Positions 44,597-51,869 of a DNA stretch of 64,000 nucleotides are shown here, piece after piece. The number at the start of each line of letters is the position of its first letter. Position 1 is the stretch's first letter. Origin of the DNA: Bacillota bacterium (lineage in GTDB: Bacteria > Bacillota > Clostridia > Peptostreptococcales > Anaerovoracaceae). Position numbers and translations under genes: made by a program. A model generated the notes under the pieces. That model had not been told where the DNA came from and made no database searches. It saw only the letters and a program-made list of their open reading frames with translations. The stretch covers positions 33,741 to 97,740 of the forward strand of contig JAFYYP010000030.1 of NCBI GenBank assembly GCA_017557505.1, in the 5' to 3' direction.

Positions 44597-45130
44597 ATGG
44601 ACGGCAAGGAAATGACCCGCGCAGAGCAGGCCTTCGAGGCCGGCAAGCATGTAGAACAGACTTACGGAGGCTGCGGCCAGTGCGTGCTGTACAGCCTGAT
44701 CGAGAGCGGTTTTGACATCTCCAAGGACGTCTTCCGGTCTGCCAGCGGCCTTGCCGCCGGCGTCGGACGCCAGGGCGAGACCTGCGGCGCCGTGACCGGA
44801 GCCATCCTCGCGATCAGCGCGCTGAACGGCAGAGAATTCGATGCCATCGGCGAAATGGCTGCCCGCAACAAGACCTTCGCGCTCTGCTACCGGTTCATCG
44901 ACCGGTTCAAGGCGGAGTACGGCTCCATCCAGTGCGCCGGGATCCAGGAGAAGTTGTACGGACGCAAGTACGATATGACGAATCTGGCTGATTTCCAGGC
45001 GTTCCTGGCTGACGGAGGCCACGACCCGCAGGGCTGCCCGACAGTCGTCGGCACTGCTGCAAAGCTGGCTGCCGAAGTGCTGGAAGAGGATGCCGCGAAC
45101 CCGCAGGAAGAGTATGCGATGTTCCGGTAA
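44597..45130 (+). CDS. C_GCAxxG_C_C family redox protein
   Basis: A 177-residue protein of the C_GCAxxG_C_C family, which is common in anaerobes and whose conserved cysteines suggest metal or redox chemistry. Cysteines occur at 26 and 29 (GGCGQCVLYSL), 63 (GETCGAVTGAI), near 94 (FALCYRF), 110 (SIQCAGI) and 146 (PQGCPTVVG). No signal peptide is seen. It starts 3 bases after the binding protein stop but with no clear ribosome site, so translation is likely coupled. Function is not established. It may be a passenger of the importer operon or handle a metal brought in by it. Confidence 0.85.
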   Translation: MDGKEMTRAEQAFEAGKHVEQTYGGCGQCVLYSLIESGFDISKDVFRSASGLAAGVGRQGETCGAVTGAILAISALNGREFDAIGEMAARNKTFALCYRFIDRFKAEYGSIQCAGIQEKLYGRKYDMTNLADFQAFLADGGHDPQGCPTVVGTAAKLAAEVLEEDAANPQEEYAMFR

Positions 45131-45150
45131 GCCAACAATTTAAAATGAGA

Positions 45151-45180
45151 CACGGGGACGGTTCTTCCGTCTCCGTGTTT
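45151..45180. terminator. Terminator, GGGGACGG repeat type
   Basis: An 11-bp stem (CACGGGGACGG / CCGTCTCCGTG, one G-T pair) with a TTCTT loop and a following T-rich run ends the importer operon. It shares its core with the elements at 1447 and 5421. Confidence 0.8.
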
Positions 45181-45258
45181 TCGTTTTTGCGCGATTCTAC
45201 CTGCGAGGGGTGTTCTTTTGCGGTCAGTATTCTATAATGGGGCAAAAGGGGAATACTT

Positions 45259-46212
45259 ATGGATCAGCAAAGAATCGGAAAATACGTGGCGGAGCGCAGG
45301 AAGGCTCTCGGCCTGACCCAGGCAGAACTTGCCCGGCAGCTGGGTGTGACAGACAAGTCCGTCTCGAAGTGGGAACGCGGCGTGTGCCTGCCGGACGTGT
45401 CTCTGTACCAGCCGCTGTGCAGGATTCTGGGGATCACGCTGAACGAGTTTTTCGCGGGCGGCCCCATCGCACCGGAGGATGAACCGGCCAAGGCTGAAGA
45501 GGCTATGCTCGGCATCGCGAAGGATGCAAAGCAGAAACGGCAGCTTTCCTGGAAGGTGATCGCGGCACTCGGCGTTGCCTGCATCGCTCTGTTCGCCGGA
45601 TTCGTGGCTGCGGCGTGGCGGCTCGGATGGTTCGACAGATGGTCGGAGAATTACATACAGGCGAAAGAACTGTCGGAAGAAGAATGGGCTCTGGTCGGCA
45701 TGCTGAACGGGTTCGGAAACGCATACGTCTATGATTTCTCCGCGTCGCAGCGCTACGAAAACCTGGATCTGATCGTACATACCTACCGCGACGGTGCGCC
45801 GGAAAGCGAAGAGGTGATCGGCGGTCTTCGCTTCCATCCGGAAGAAGGAGAGAAGGCGGAGGGCGTTTTGGCGATCGTTCTGGATCGCGACGCCGGAACC
45901 TACCGTATCTGCATCCGGGATGACCATTACGGAGCGTTTTATAGTTTCAGCGGAGAGCTCAGCGGGCTTGGAGAAGACAGCCCCTACAATCTGAGCGGTA
46001 CCGGGCCGCAGCTCGGAAGGTCGAGGATCATCGACGACAGAGAGATTACCTTGCTGGAGATCAATGCCGGCAAGGACGAACTGGAAACGGCAGACCTGTT
46101 CGGTCTCATCTCCGGCGATTATTCGTCTGACGGAAGATCTCCGGAAGAGTACGGCGCGGAAGAACTGCAAAAGATACAGTATGCCTGGGTCCTCTGCTGC
46201 AGGTTCTATTAG
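45259..46212 (+). CDS. Membrane-anchored XRE family regulator
   Basis: A 317-residue protein. An XRE helix-turn-helix occupies residues 5-65 (LGLTQAELARQLGVTDKSVS). One membrane segment lies near residues 100-122 (VIAALGVACIALFAGFVAAAW), and an extracytoplasmic domain of about 190 residues follows that I do not recognise. This layout suggests a one-component membrane sensor that binds DNA on the inside. AAAGGGG lies before the ATG, and a TATAAT at 45233-45238 may be its -10. Its target is unknown. Confidence 0.88.
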   Translation: MDQQRIGKYVAERRKALGLTQAELARQLGVTDKSVSKWERGVCLPDVSLYQPLCRILGITLNEFFAGGPIAPEDEPAKAEEAMLGIAKDAKQKRQLSWKVIAALGVACIALFAGFVAAAWRLGWFDRWSENYIQAKELSEEEWALVGMLNGFGNAYVYDFSASQRYENLDLIVHTYRDGAPESEEVIGGLRFHPEEGEKAEGVLAIVLDRDAGTYRICIRDDHYGAFYSFSGELSGLGEDSPYNLSGTGPQLGRSRIIDDREITLLEINAGKDELETADLFGLISGDYSSDGRSPEEYGAEELQKIQYAWVLCCRFY

Positions 46213-46241
46213 TTGTTCGTCGCTTTGCCCAGCGCAGCCCT

Positions 46242-46282
46242 TTCTTATCAAAACACATTGCATACCCGCATTTTGATAAGAA
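46242..46282. repeat. 12-bp perfect inverted repeat after the XRE gene
   Basis: TTCTTATCAAAA (46242-46253) and TTTTGATAAGAA (46271-46282) are separated by 17 bp. There is no T run after it, so it could be an operator for the XRE protein or a weak terminator. Confidence 0.55.
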
Positions 46283-46525
46283 TTAATTCCATGTGAATGC
46301 TTCGGAAAAGGCATGAACCGGCAATTGGCGGTGTTCCTCCGGATCGGACGGATGATTTCAAACCATATCTGACCGGTTTGAGCGAAATCAGCAGCGAAAC
46401 CAGAGCCAATTAAGAATTTATTATTATCATTCCGTTGAAAAGGTTCATAAAAAAACACAATGGGCTGTGCCGGGGTTTCGGGTCCTTTTCCGCACGTGCA
46501 TGTCTGTTGCGAGGCGCCTGCCCCT

Positions 46526-46554
46526 TTGACACATACCGCTCGCACGGGTAAACT
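46526..46554 (+). promoter_or_regulatory. Promoter of the racemase gene
   Basis: A consensus TTGACA is followed after 17 bp by TAAACT, about 68 bases before the ATG. Confidence 0.55.
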
Positions 46555-46621
46555 ATAGAAAAGAACCCGACGTTTTGAATCCCACAGCACAGCCTCCGCG
46601 AGGCGAAAGGATCGGAACAAT

Positions 46622-47728
46622 ATGAAGATCGAACCTGCAGACAGACCCGCGAAATATCCGTCGCTTACCATCAATCTGCCGCATCTGCGAAACAACGTCC
46701 GCGTGATCCGTGAGCTCTGCGAGAGCCGCGGCATCCACATTACAGCCGTCACGAAAGTGTTCGAGGGTGACCCCCGGATCGCGCAGGTGCTCGTGGAAGA
46801 AGGCCTGACGACGCTCGGCGATTCCCGTGTGGACAACCTGGAATTCATGAAGGACGTCCAAGCGAAAGACAAGTGGCTCATCCGGCCGCCCATGCTCAGC
46901 GAGATCCCGCGGCTCGTGAAATACGGAACCGCGTCGCTGAATTCGGAGCTGGCCGTGATCGAGGCGATCAACGAAGAATGCGGAAAGCAGGGGAAGCGGC
47001 ACAAGATCATCCTGATGGCCGACCTCGGCGATATCCGCGAGGGATTCGTCGATTATGACGAGATGATCGAAGTCGCGAAGAAGGTCGCCGCGATGCCGAA
47101 CGTGGATCTTTACGGCATCGGCGTCAACCTGACGTGCTTCTCCTTCGTGCAGTACGATACCGAGAAGCTGACCGAGCTGGTACAGTTGAAAAAACGCGTG
47201 GAAGAGGCGACCGGCGTCAAGCTGCAGGTCGTCAGCGGCGGCAATTCCGCAACGCTCGACCTGATGCTGCGCGGCGGGATCCCTGAAGGGGTCAACAACC
47301 TGCGCCTCGGAGAATCGGTGCTCATCGGCAAGGAGCGTACGCACTATTCCTACCTGCCGGGCACGTACCGCGACGTGTTCATCCTCCACGCGGAGATCGT
47401 GGAACTCAAGGAAAAACCGTCGCTGCCCTGGGGCAACATCGGCGTGAATTCTTACGGCGTGACGCCCACGTTCGTCGACCGCGGGCCGAAGCGGCTGAAG
47501 GCAATCTGCGCGCTCGGCCGCCAGGATTTCGACCCGGATATCACGGTGCCCTGCGATCCCGGGGTCATCCTTCTTGGAGCAAGTTCCGACCATCTGATGC
47601 TCGACGTCACGGACGCCGAAAAGACGTACAAGGTTGGCGACTGCATCGATTTGGAACTGGGGTATTTCTCCATGCTGCGCGCGTTTACGTCGTCGTACGT
47701 GCGGAAGGAGTACCTGGTAGAAGAATAA
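46622..47728 (+). CDS. Ornithine/alanine racemase family PLP enzyme (Orr-like)
   Basis: A 368-residue fold-type III PLP protein of the alanine racemase N-terminal family, in the branch that includes clostridial ornithine racemase Orr. The PLP lysine is probably K45 in TAVTKVFEGDP, and SGGNSATLDLML plus LRLGESVLIGKER form the phosphate site. It differs clearly from the Alr encoded at 61602. Ornithine racemase feeds D-ornithine into oxidative ornithine fermentation, which would fit an amino-acid fermenter; none of the other ornithine pathway genes is in the window. AAAGGA lies upstream of the ATG and a terminator follows. Confidence 0.85.
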   Translation: MKIEPADRPAKYPSLTINLPHLRNNVRVIRELCESRGIHITAVTKVFEGDPRIAQVLVEEGLTTLGDSRVDNLEFMKDVQAKDKWLIRPPMLSEIPRLVKYGTASLNSELAVIEAINEECGKQGKRHKIILMADLGDIREGFVDYDEMIEVAKKVAAMPNVDLYGIGVNLTCFSFVQYDTEKLTELVQLKKRVEEATGVKLQVVSGGNSATLDLMLRGGIPEGVNNLRLGESVLIGKERTHYSYLPGTYRDVFILHAEIVELKEKPSLPWGNIGVNSYGVTPTFVDRGPKRLKAICALGRQDFDPDITVPCDPGVILLGASSDHLMLDVTDAEKTYKVGDCIDLELGYFSMLRAFTSSYVRKEYLVEE

Positions 47729-47736
47729 GACGTCTG

Positions 47737-47763
47737 GCCCCGGTCGTAAGGCCGGGGCTTTTT
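47737..47763 (+). terminator. Terminator of the racemase gene
   Basis: A GCCCCGG / CCGGGGC stem with an 8-base loop is followed by five T residues. Confidence 0.85.
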
Positions 47764-47778
47764 GTAACCGTCCTGTAA

Positions 47779-47806
47779 TTGATATCCTCTGTGGATTTGG
47801 TAGACT
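47779..47806 (+). promoter_or_regulatory. Candidate promoter of the SLH protein gene
   Basis: TTGATA and TAGACT are 16 bp apart, about 31 bases before the ATG. Both hexamers are imperfect. Confidence 0.4.
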
Positions 47807-47837
47807 AAAATCAAAGGGATGAAAGGAGAAAGGGGAA

Positions 47838-49169
47838 ATGAAAAAGCATCGATTAATCACAGTACTTCTGGCGCTTCTGCTGGTCACTTTGTCCGCAGCC
47901 TGCATCTACGCGGCGGACGAAAAGGCGACGAAAGCTGCGGATGTGCTTTACGAGCTCGGCCTGTTTGCCGGCACGGGGACGAACGAAGACGGCACGCCGA
48001 TCTACAGTCTGGACAGGGAGCTGAACCGCCAGGAAGCTATGACCCTGTTCATCAACCTGCTGGGCAAGGGCGAAGAAGCCATGGCCGGCACCTGGACTAC
48101 GCCTTTTACTGACGTGGACGAGTGGGCTCAGCCCTTCATCGGTTATGCCTACGAGCATGACTTTACGGCGGGCGTTGCAGCGGACCGCTTCGGCGCGCAT
48201 GACCCGATCGATGGGAATCAGTATCTAACGTACCTGCTTCTGGCGCTTGGCTATGAACAGGGGACGGATTTCGTCTGGAACAAGTCCGTGATCTTTGCGG
48301 AGGAGATCGGTTTTAACGATGTCTTCGGGTTCAGTACCATCAAACGGTCTGACGCGGTGCTCTGGAACTGCAATGCGCTTGCCCTGCCGAAGAAGGGAGG
48401 CGAAGAATGTCTGCCGGGCACGTTCGATGGGAAGCCTGCAGACGCCGCGTTCATCGCCGCAGATCAGGGGTTCCTGTTCACCTGGGATGAGGGAAAGAAG
48501 ACCGTTGTCGCCCATTATGGCACGGATCTGGCCCTGACCAACCGCTGCGAGAGTGACAAGATCGAAAGCAGATATGATGCGGCTCTCATACCGCAGTCGA
48601 AAAAACTGCAGCTTTACGATAACGGCAGCGGCAGAAGCTATGATTATTATTACGGCCTGGACGGGCTTTACCGCATTCAGGATGGCGGACTGCAGCAGCT
48701 GAGCGCACGCCCGGTCCTGCAGATGATTTTCCTGCGTTACGGCGCAGTTTCTTCCAGCCCTGTCATTCTGACGTTCAATCCGAAAGATCCGGTCTATCCG
48801 GAATCTCCTGAACTTTTCGCCGGCGATACGATCATGGAAATCAAAGAAGGCGGTACGGAAGACGTGTTCCTCCATGGCAATACCCATCATGGGATCAAGA
48901 TCAATTCGATCTGGCCTGCCGACGGCGTCGTGCATTTCAATCAGGTAATCAGAGCCTGGGGAGAGCACTACAGTACGTATACCTATGCGCTTCTGCGTCA
49001 GTATGATGCGGAAACCGGAAAAGCCAAACCGGCGATCCTCACAATGCAGTACGAGGAAGGCGATCCGGAAGGGGCGACCGGAAAAGCGGAAGAGAAGAAG
49101 CGCTACGAAGAGCAGAGGCGTCTGTTCGAACTGGGAATCGGATCGGATCCGGGTCCTGAAGGGGAGTAG
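47838..49169 (+). CDS. Secreted SLH-domain protein of unknown function
   Basis: A 443-residue exported protein. The signal peptide (about residues 1-25, ending near IYA) precedes two SLH-like repeats at roughly residues 28-150, with TWTTPFTDVDEWAQPFIGYAYEH as the clearest part. The remaining 290 residues are a beta-rich region I cannot assign. SLH domains bind pyruvylated secondary wall polymers, so this protein is a candidate surface ligand of the polymer made by the csaB operon. AAAGGGGA precedes the ATG. It is followed after 6 bases by a membrane protein gene. Confidence 0.8.
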   Translation: MKKHRLITVLLALLLVTLSAACIYAADEKATKAADVLYELGLFAGTGTNEDGTPIYSLDRELNRQEAMTLFINLLGKGEEAMAGTWTTPFTDVDEWAQPFIGYAYEHDFTAGVAADRFGAHDPIDGNQYLTYLLLALGYEQGTDFVWNKSVIFAEEIGFNDVFGFSTIKRSDAVLWNCNALALPKKGGEECLPGTFDGKPADAAFIAADQGFLFTWDEGKKTVVAHYGTDLALTNRCESDKIESRYDAALIPQSKKLQLYDNGSGRSYDYYYGLDGLYRIQDGGLQQLSARPVLQMIFLRYGAVSSSPVILTFNPKDPVYPESPELFAGDTIMEIKEGGTEDVFLHGNTHHGIKINSIWPADGVVHFNQVIRAWGEHYSTYTYALLRQYDAETGKAKPAILTMQYEEGDPEGATGKAEEKKRYEEQRRLFELGIGSDPGPEGE

Positions 49170-49175
49170 GAATCC

Positions 49176-50051
49176 ATGAGCCTCGGCATGCAGGATAAAT
49201 ACAAAGAGAAGAACAGCCGCTTCCAACTGGAGCGACAGGTCGCTGAAGACGAACGGACCGCGCAGGATATGGCTGACCATGCCATGGACGTAGAACCGCC
49301 GAAGAACGGATTCGACGCCTTTATGCGCCGATATGGTTGGGGAATTCTTGTTGCGTTGGTCGTGCTTGCGATCCTGGGAAAGGTTTTCTGGGGCATCTAT
49401 CAGAACGCACAGACGCCGAAGATGCTCAACATCGCAGGCGAGATCTTTGTCTGCGACAAAAAGACAGGCGATATTGGCGATGTGACACTGGAAGGCGAGG
49501 TTAAATCAGCAACAGACCGCGACCTGTATCCGGCAGAAGATGAACAGACCAATGTGGCTGAATGGGTGGGTCAGCCCTACGCCGTAATCGACGATACCGT
49601 GTATGTCTACGACGGTAAGGACTGGTATGCCTGCCACGCTGGTCAGCAGGACGTTGGGGGCTTCCTCGGCGAATTCTTTACGCCCAACCGGTTCCACCGC
49701 TATGACCGTTTCCTTGAAGAGACTGCAGCCGATCCGCAGGAGCTCGAATCGCTTGCTGCGATCCATCACTATCATGAACGGGTCATGCCGTACCTGACAG
49801 AGAATGCGCTGTTCAAGATGGAGATGGGGCGCCAGCTGCAGCGGTTCGATATGTATTGCAAAGATACGTTCCAGGGCGTTCATTACCCGGTGCAGATCGA
49901 GGTGACGCAGGCCAGCCTGCAGGAGAACGCGTACAACTTTACGGTGACCATGGAAGACATGGCGCGGACCGTACAGAAGACCTTTACCGGTTCGTACATC
50001 GAGGACGAGGAAGGGAAGATAGAGTCGTTTACTGTGGTATTTCCGGATTAG
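49176..50051 (+). CDS. Single-span membrane protein of unknown function
   Basis: A 291-residue protein with a charged cytoplasmic N-terminus of about 50 residues, one membrane segment (YGWGILVALVVLAILGKVFWGIY, near 49-72) and an extracytoplasmic domain of about 215 residues. The external part has many aromatic residues (VGQPYAVIDDTVYVYDGKDWYAC) and no recognised catalytic motif. The close spacing after the SLH gene implies cotranscription, so it may be a membrane partner of that surface protein. I do not recognise a family. Confidence 0.7.
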   Translation: MSLGMQDKYKEKNSRFQLERQVAEDERTAQDMADHAMDVEPPKNGFDAFMRRYGWGILVALVVLAILGKVFWGIYQNAQTPKMLNIAGEIFVCDKKTGDIGDVTLEGEVKSATDRDLYPAEDEQTNVAEWVGQPYAVIDDTVYVYDGKDWYACHAGQQDVGGFLGEFFTPNRFHRYDRFLEETAADPQELESLAAIHHYHERVMPYLTENALFKMEMGRQLQRFDMYCKDTFQGVHYPVQIEVTQASLQENAYNFTVTMEDMARTVQKTFTGSYIEDEEGKIESFTVVFPD

Positions 50052-50054
50052 CGT

Positions 50055-50297
50055 ATGAAGCAGGTTTTGTTATGGATAATTGCACACAGCCGTACGTTCC
50101 TGATTATTTACGGGATCACTTTTTGTGTCATCCTTTCGATCATACTCGAAAACATGATTTCCCCCGGCTACACGCAAGATGATGCGTACCGGTGGATGTA
50201 TAAGGGGAACATCGCATTGGCCGTCCTGGCCATCTCCATCGGCCTTTTGGTATTGCTGCGATATCTGTATTTCGAGGGGATACTGCAGTTGGGGTGA
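50055..50297 (+). CDS. Small membrane protein with two predicted spans
   Basis: An 80-residue protein with hydrophobic segments near residues 5-32 (LLWIIAHSRTFLIIYGITFC) and 52-72 (NIALAVLAISIGLLVLLRY), separated by a short polar loop (NMISPGYTQDDAYRWMYKG). It starts 3 bases after the preceding stop and has no clear ribosome site, so translation is probably coupled. Unknown function. Both codon use and the clean two-span pattern support a real gene. Confidence 0.6.
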   Translation: MKQVLLWIIAHSRTFLIIYGITFCVILSIILENMISPGYTQDDAYRWMYKGNIALAVLAISIGLLVLLRYLYFEGILQLG

Positions 50298-50313
50298 AAC
50301 GGAAGAACAAAAG

Positions 50314-50337
50314 CCTCGCAACAAACCGTTGCGTGAG
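50314..50337. repeat. Short hairpin before the XRE gene
   Basis: CTCGCAAC and GTTGCGTGAG can pair (one mismatch or bulge) around AAACC. No T run follows. It overlaps the candidate -35 TTGCGT at 50329-50334, which has TATTAT 18 bp downstream (50353-50358), so it might be an operator. Confidence 0.35.
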
Positions 50338-50385
50338 AATTTCAGCGGTTCATATTATACTGGAACCGGTGAAAGGAACCGGCAT

Positions 50386-51069
50386 ATGAATGCAGTGGCG
50401 AAAAATCTGAAAACGATACGGACGCAGAAGGGCTATACGCAGGACGATCTTGCACAGGCGCTCCACGTGACCCGCCAGACCGTCAGCAGCTGGGAAACAG
50501 GTCGCAGCGAACCCGATATCGAGATGCTCACCGCGTTGGCGGAATTCCTGCAGACGGACGTGACCACGCTGATCTACGGCCCTGCAAAGACGCCTTATCA
50601 GGCCATGCAGGAAAAATACAAGGTCTGGAGCCTGATTCTGGGGCTGTTTGTGCTTGCCGGTCTTGTTGCTTACGTCTGGTTGCAGCCCCGGCTGCTGGAT
50701 TATCGACGCCAAACTTTTGATATGCGTCCCGGCATTTTGTATCAGACGCTTCTGGTCCCGGTCTGTACTGTTGCCACAGGTGCGCTGCTTCCCTGCATCC
50801 TGTCCCTGTGGATCAATACAGCGATCCGTAAGCCTTGGCGCTATCTTTTGTTGGTGTTTGGCGTTCTGGCGCTTGTCCCTATTCTGGGTACTGCATTACA
50901 ATTTGCAATATGGGAGCAACCGCCAGGTTTTACGGGTGTGTCTCAGCTGACTCTATGGTTTCCGTTTGCATTGAGGAATATGATAAGCTTGGGTATTTGG
51001 TCACGTGGCATGCCTTTCCTCGGCGGAATCTGCCTCTTTCTTGGGTTAAACCGGGAGATCGATCATTAA
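50386..51069 (+). CDS. XRE family regulator with membrane domain
   Basis: A 227-residue protein. An XRE helix-turn-helix is at residues 6-62 (KGYTQDDLAQALHVTRQTVS), then about four hydrophobic segments: VWSLILGLFVLAGLVAYVW, TLLVPVCTVATGALLPCIL, WRYLLLVFGVLALVPIL and GMPFLGGICLFLGL. It is predicted to tether a DNA-binding domain to the membrane. ATG 50386 was chosen because AAAGGA lies upstream and the HTH starts there; the longer frame from 50179 overlaps the small membrane gene. GC content is lower than in the flanking core genes. Target unknown. Confidence 0.82.
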   Translation: MNAVAKNLKTIRTQKGYTQDDLAQALHVTRQTVSSWETGRSEPDIEMLTALAEFLQTDVTTLIYGPAKTPYQAMQEKYKVWSLILGLFVLAGLVAYVWLQPRLLDYRRQTFDMRPGILYQTLLVPVCTVATGALLPCILSLWINTAIRKPWRYLLLVFGVLALVPILGTALQFAIWEQPPGFTGVSQLTLWFPFALRNMISLGIWSRGMPFLGGICLFLGLNREIDH

Positions 51070-51070
51070 A

Positions 51071-51733
51071 ATGAGTTACATGTTTTCCTTATTTCTTGCT
51101 CTCTTCATCCTCATTGCTATCGCCGGCATCGGGCTCGGCGTTTCGAAACAGCGCTACCGCGAACCGGGCGAAGGCTCCGATTACAGGAATCTAAACGAAT
51201 TCGGGGAGCCGGCAAGGACTCTGTACACTTCTTCAGAGATCTTCACGCTGCACCACCGCATCGAGATCACGGACGAGTACGGCAGCGTGGCGTACCGCGC
51301 CGAGACGCAGTTTCCGTCGATCCACGACAAGACGGACATCTATGACGCGGACGGCCGGCACGTCGCGCATATCGAGCGGAAACTCATTTCCATTCACGAG
51401 ATCCGCTATATCGACATGGCGGACGGAAGCAGTTTCATTCTGTCGAACGAGCTGTTCCATCTGATCCGGGACGTCACGAACCTCGAAGGCCTTGGCTGGA
51501 TCCTGGAAGGCAATCTGCTGCAGCTGAACTTCACGATAAAGGATGCGGAAGGCGCTCTGATTGCGCTGGTCAGCCAGAAATTCATGTCGATCCACGACAA
51601 ATATGCAGTCGATATCTATATGCCGCAGCACGAGGAAAAGGTCGTGGCGATCCTGATCGCGCTCCAGCACATGATCTGCGACCGGCAGGCAGCCGCATCT
51701 TCCTCCGGAGGAGGTGGCGTGAACGCGCAATAA
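51071..51733 (+). CDS. LURP-one-related (YxjI-type) protein with N-terminal anchor
   Basis: A 220-residue protein. A hydrophobic N-terminus (SLFLALFILIAIAGIGLGV) is followed by a LURP-one/Tubby-like beta domain: LYTSSEIFTLHHRIEITDEYG, RKLISIHEIRYI, and the repeated SQKFMSIHDKYAVDI. A poly-Ser/Gly tail ends the protein. Bacterial LURP-one proteins are thought to bind membranes or phospholipids, but no enzymatic role is known. It begins 1 base after the XRE stop, so the two form an operon. Confidence 0.82.
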   Translation: MSYMFSLFLALFILIAIAGIGLGVSKQRYREPGEGSDYRNLNEFGEPARTLYTSSEIFTLHHRIEITDEYGSVAYRAETQFPSIHDKTDIYDADGRHVAHIERKLISIHEIRYIDMADGSSFILSNELFHLIRDVTNLEGLGWILEGNLLQLNFTIKDAEGALIALVSQKFMSIHDKYAVDIYMPQHEEKVVAILIALQHMICDRQAAASSSGGGGVNAQ

Positions 51734-51751
51734 CAGGCGATGAACCGCATC

Positions 51752-51779
51752 AAACTGCGCCGGCAGCGGCGCAGTTTTT
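51752..51779 (+). terminator. Terminator of the LURP-one gene
   Basis: A 10-bp stem (AAACTGCGCC / GGCGCAGTTT) with a 6-base loop runs into a T run. Confidence 0.85.
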
Positions 51780-51793
51780 GTATGTCCTGAAAT

Positions 51794-51818
51794 GGATATT
51801 TCTCTTGACGAAATATCC
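51794..51818. promoter_or_regulatory. Operator copy A of the HTH-Uma2 gene
   Basis: A perfect inverted repeat GGATATTTC-N7-GAAATATCC. It covers the -35 hexamer TTGACG. Confidence 0.7.
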
Positions 51819-51833
51819 GTTAATGGATATAAT
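51805..51833 (+). promoter_or_regulatory. Promoter of the HTH-Uma2 gene
   Basis: TTGACG and TATAAT are 17 bp apart. The -35 sits in operator A and the -10 in operator B. Transcription would begin near 51840. Confidence 0.75.
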
Positions 51834-51849
51834 GAAGATGGAAATATCC
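51825..51849. promoter_or_regulatory. Operator copy B of the HTH-Uma2 gene
   Basis: GGATATAAT-N7-GAAATATCC, with the same size and spacing as copy A and exactly 31 bp downstream (about three helical turns). The left arm departs from symmetry only where it doubles as the -10. Confidence 0.7.
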
Positions 51850-51869
51850 ATGAAGGGATGGTGATTGGA

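Larger units (their letters stand above)
46213..46621. other. Intergenic region of about 400 bp
   Basis: No convincing gene is seen on either strand. It holds a 12-bp perfect inverted repeat near its start, a more AT-rich middle part (around 46405-46460), a candidate promoter at 46526-46554 and a short GCCTC/GAGGC hairpin just before the racemase ribosome site. I cannot match it to a known riboswitch or small RNA. Confidence 0.5.

Noticed and set aside
46242-46282. Terminal inverted repeats of an insertion sequence
   Set aside because: The arms are only 17 bp apart, no transposase remnant is near and no target-site duplication is seen.
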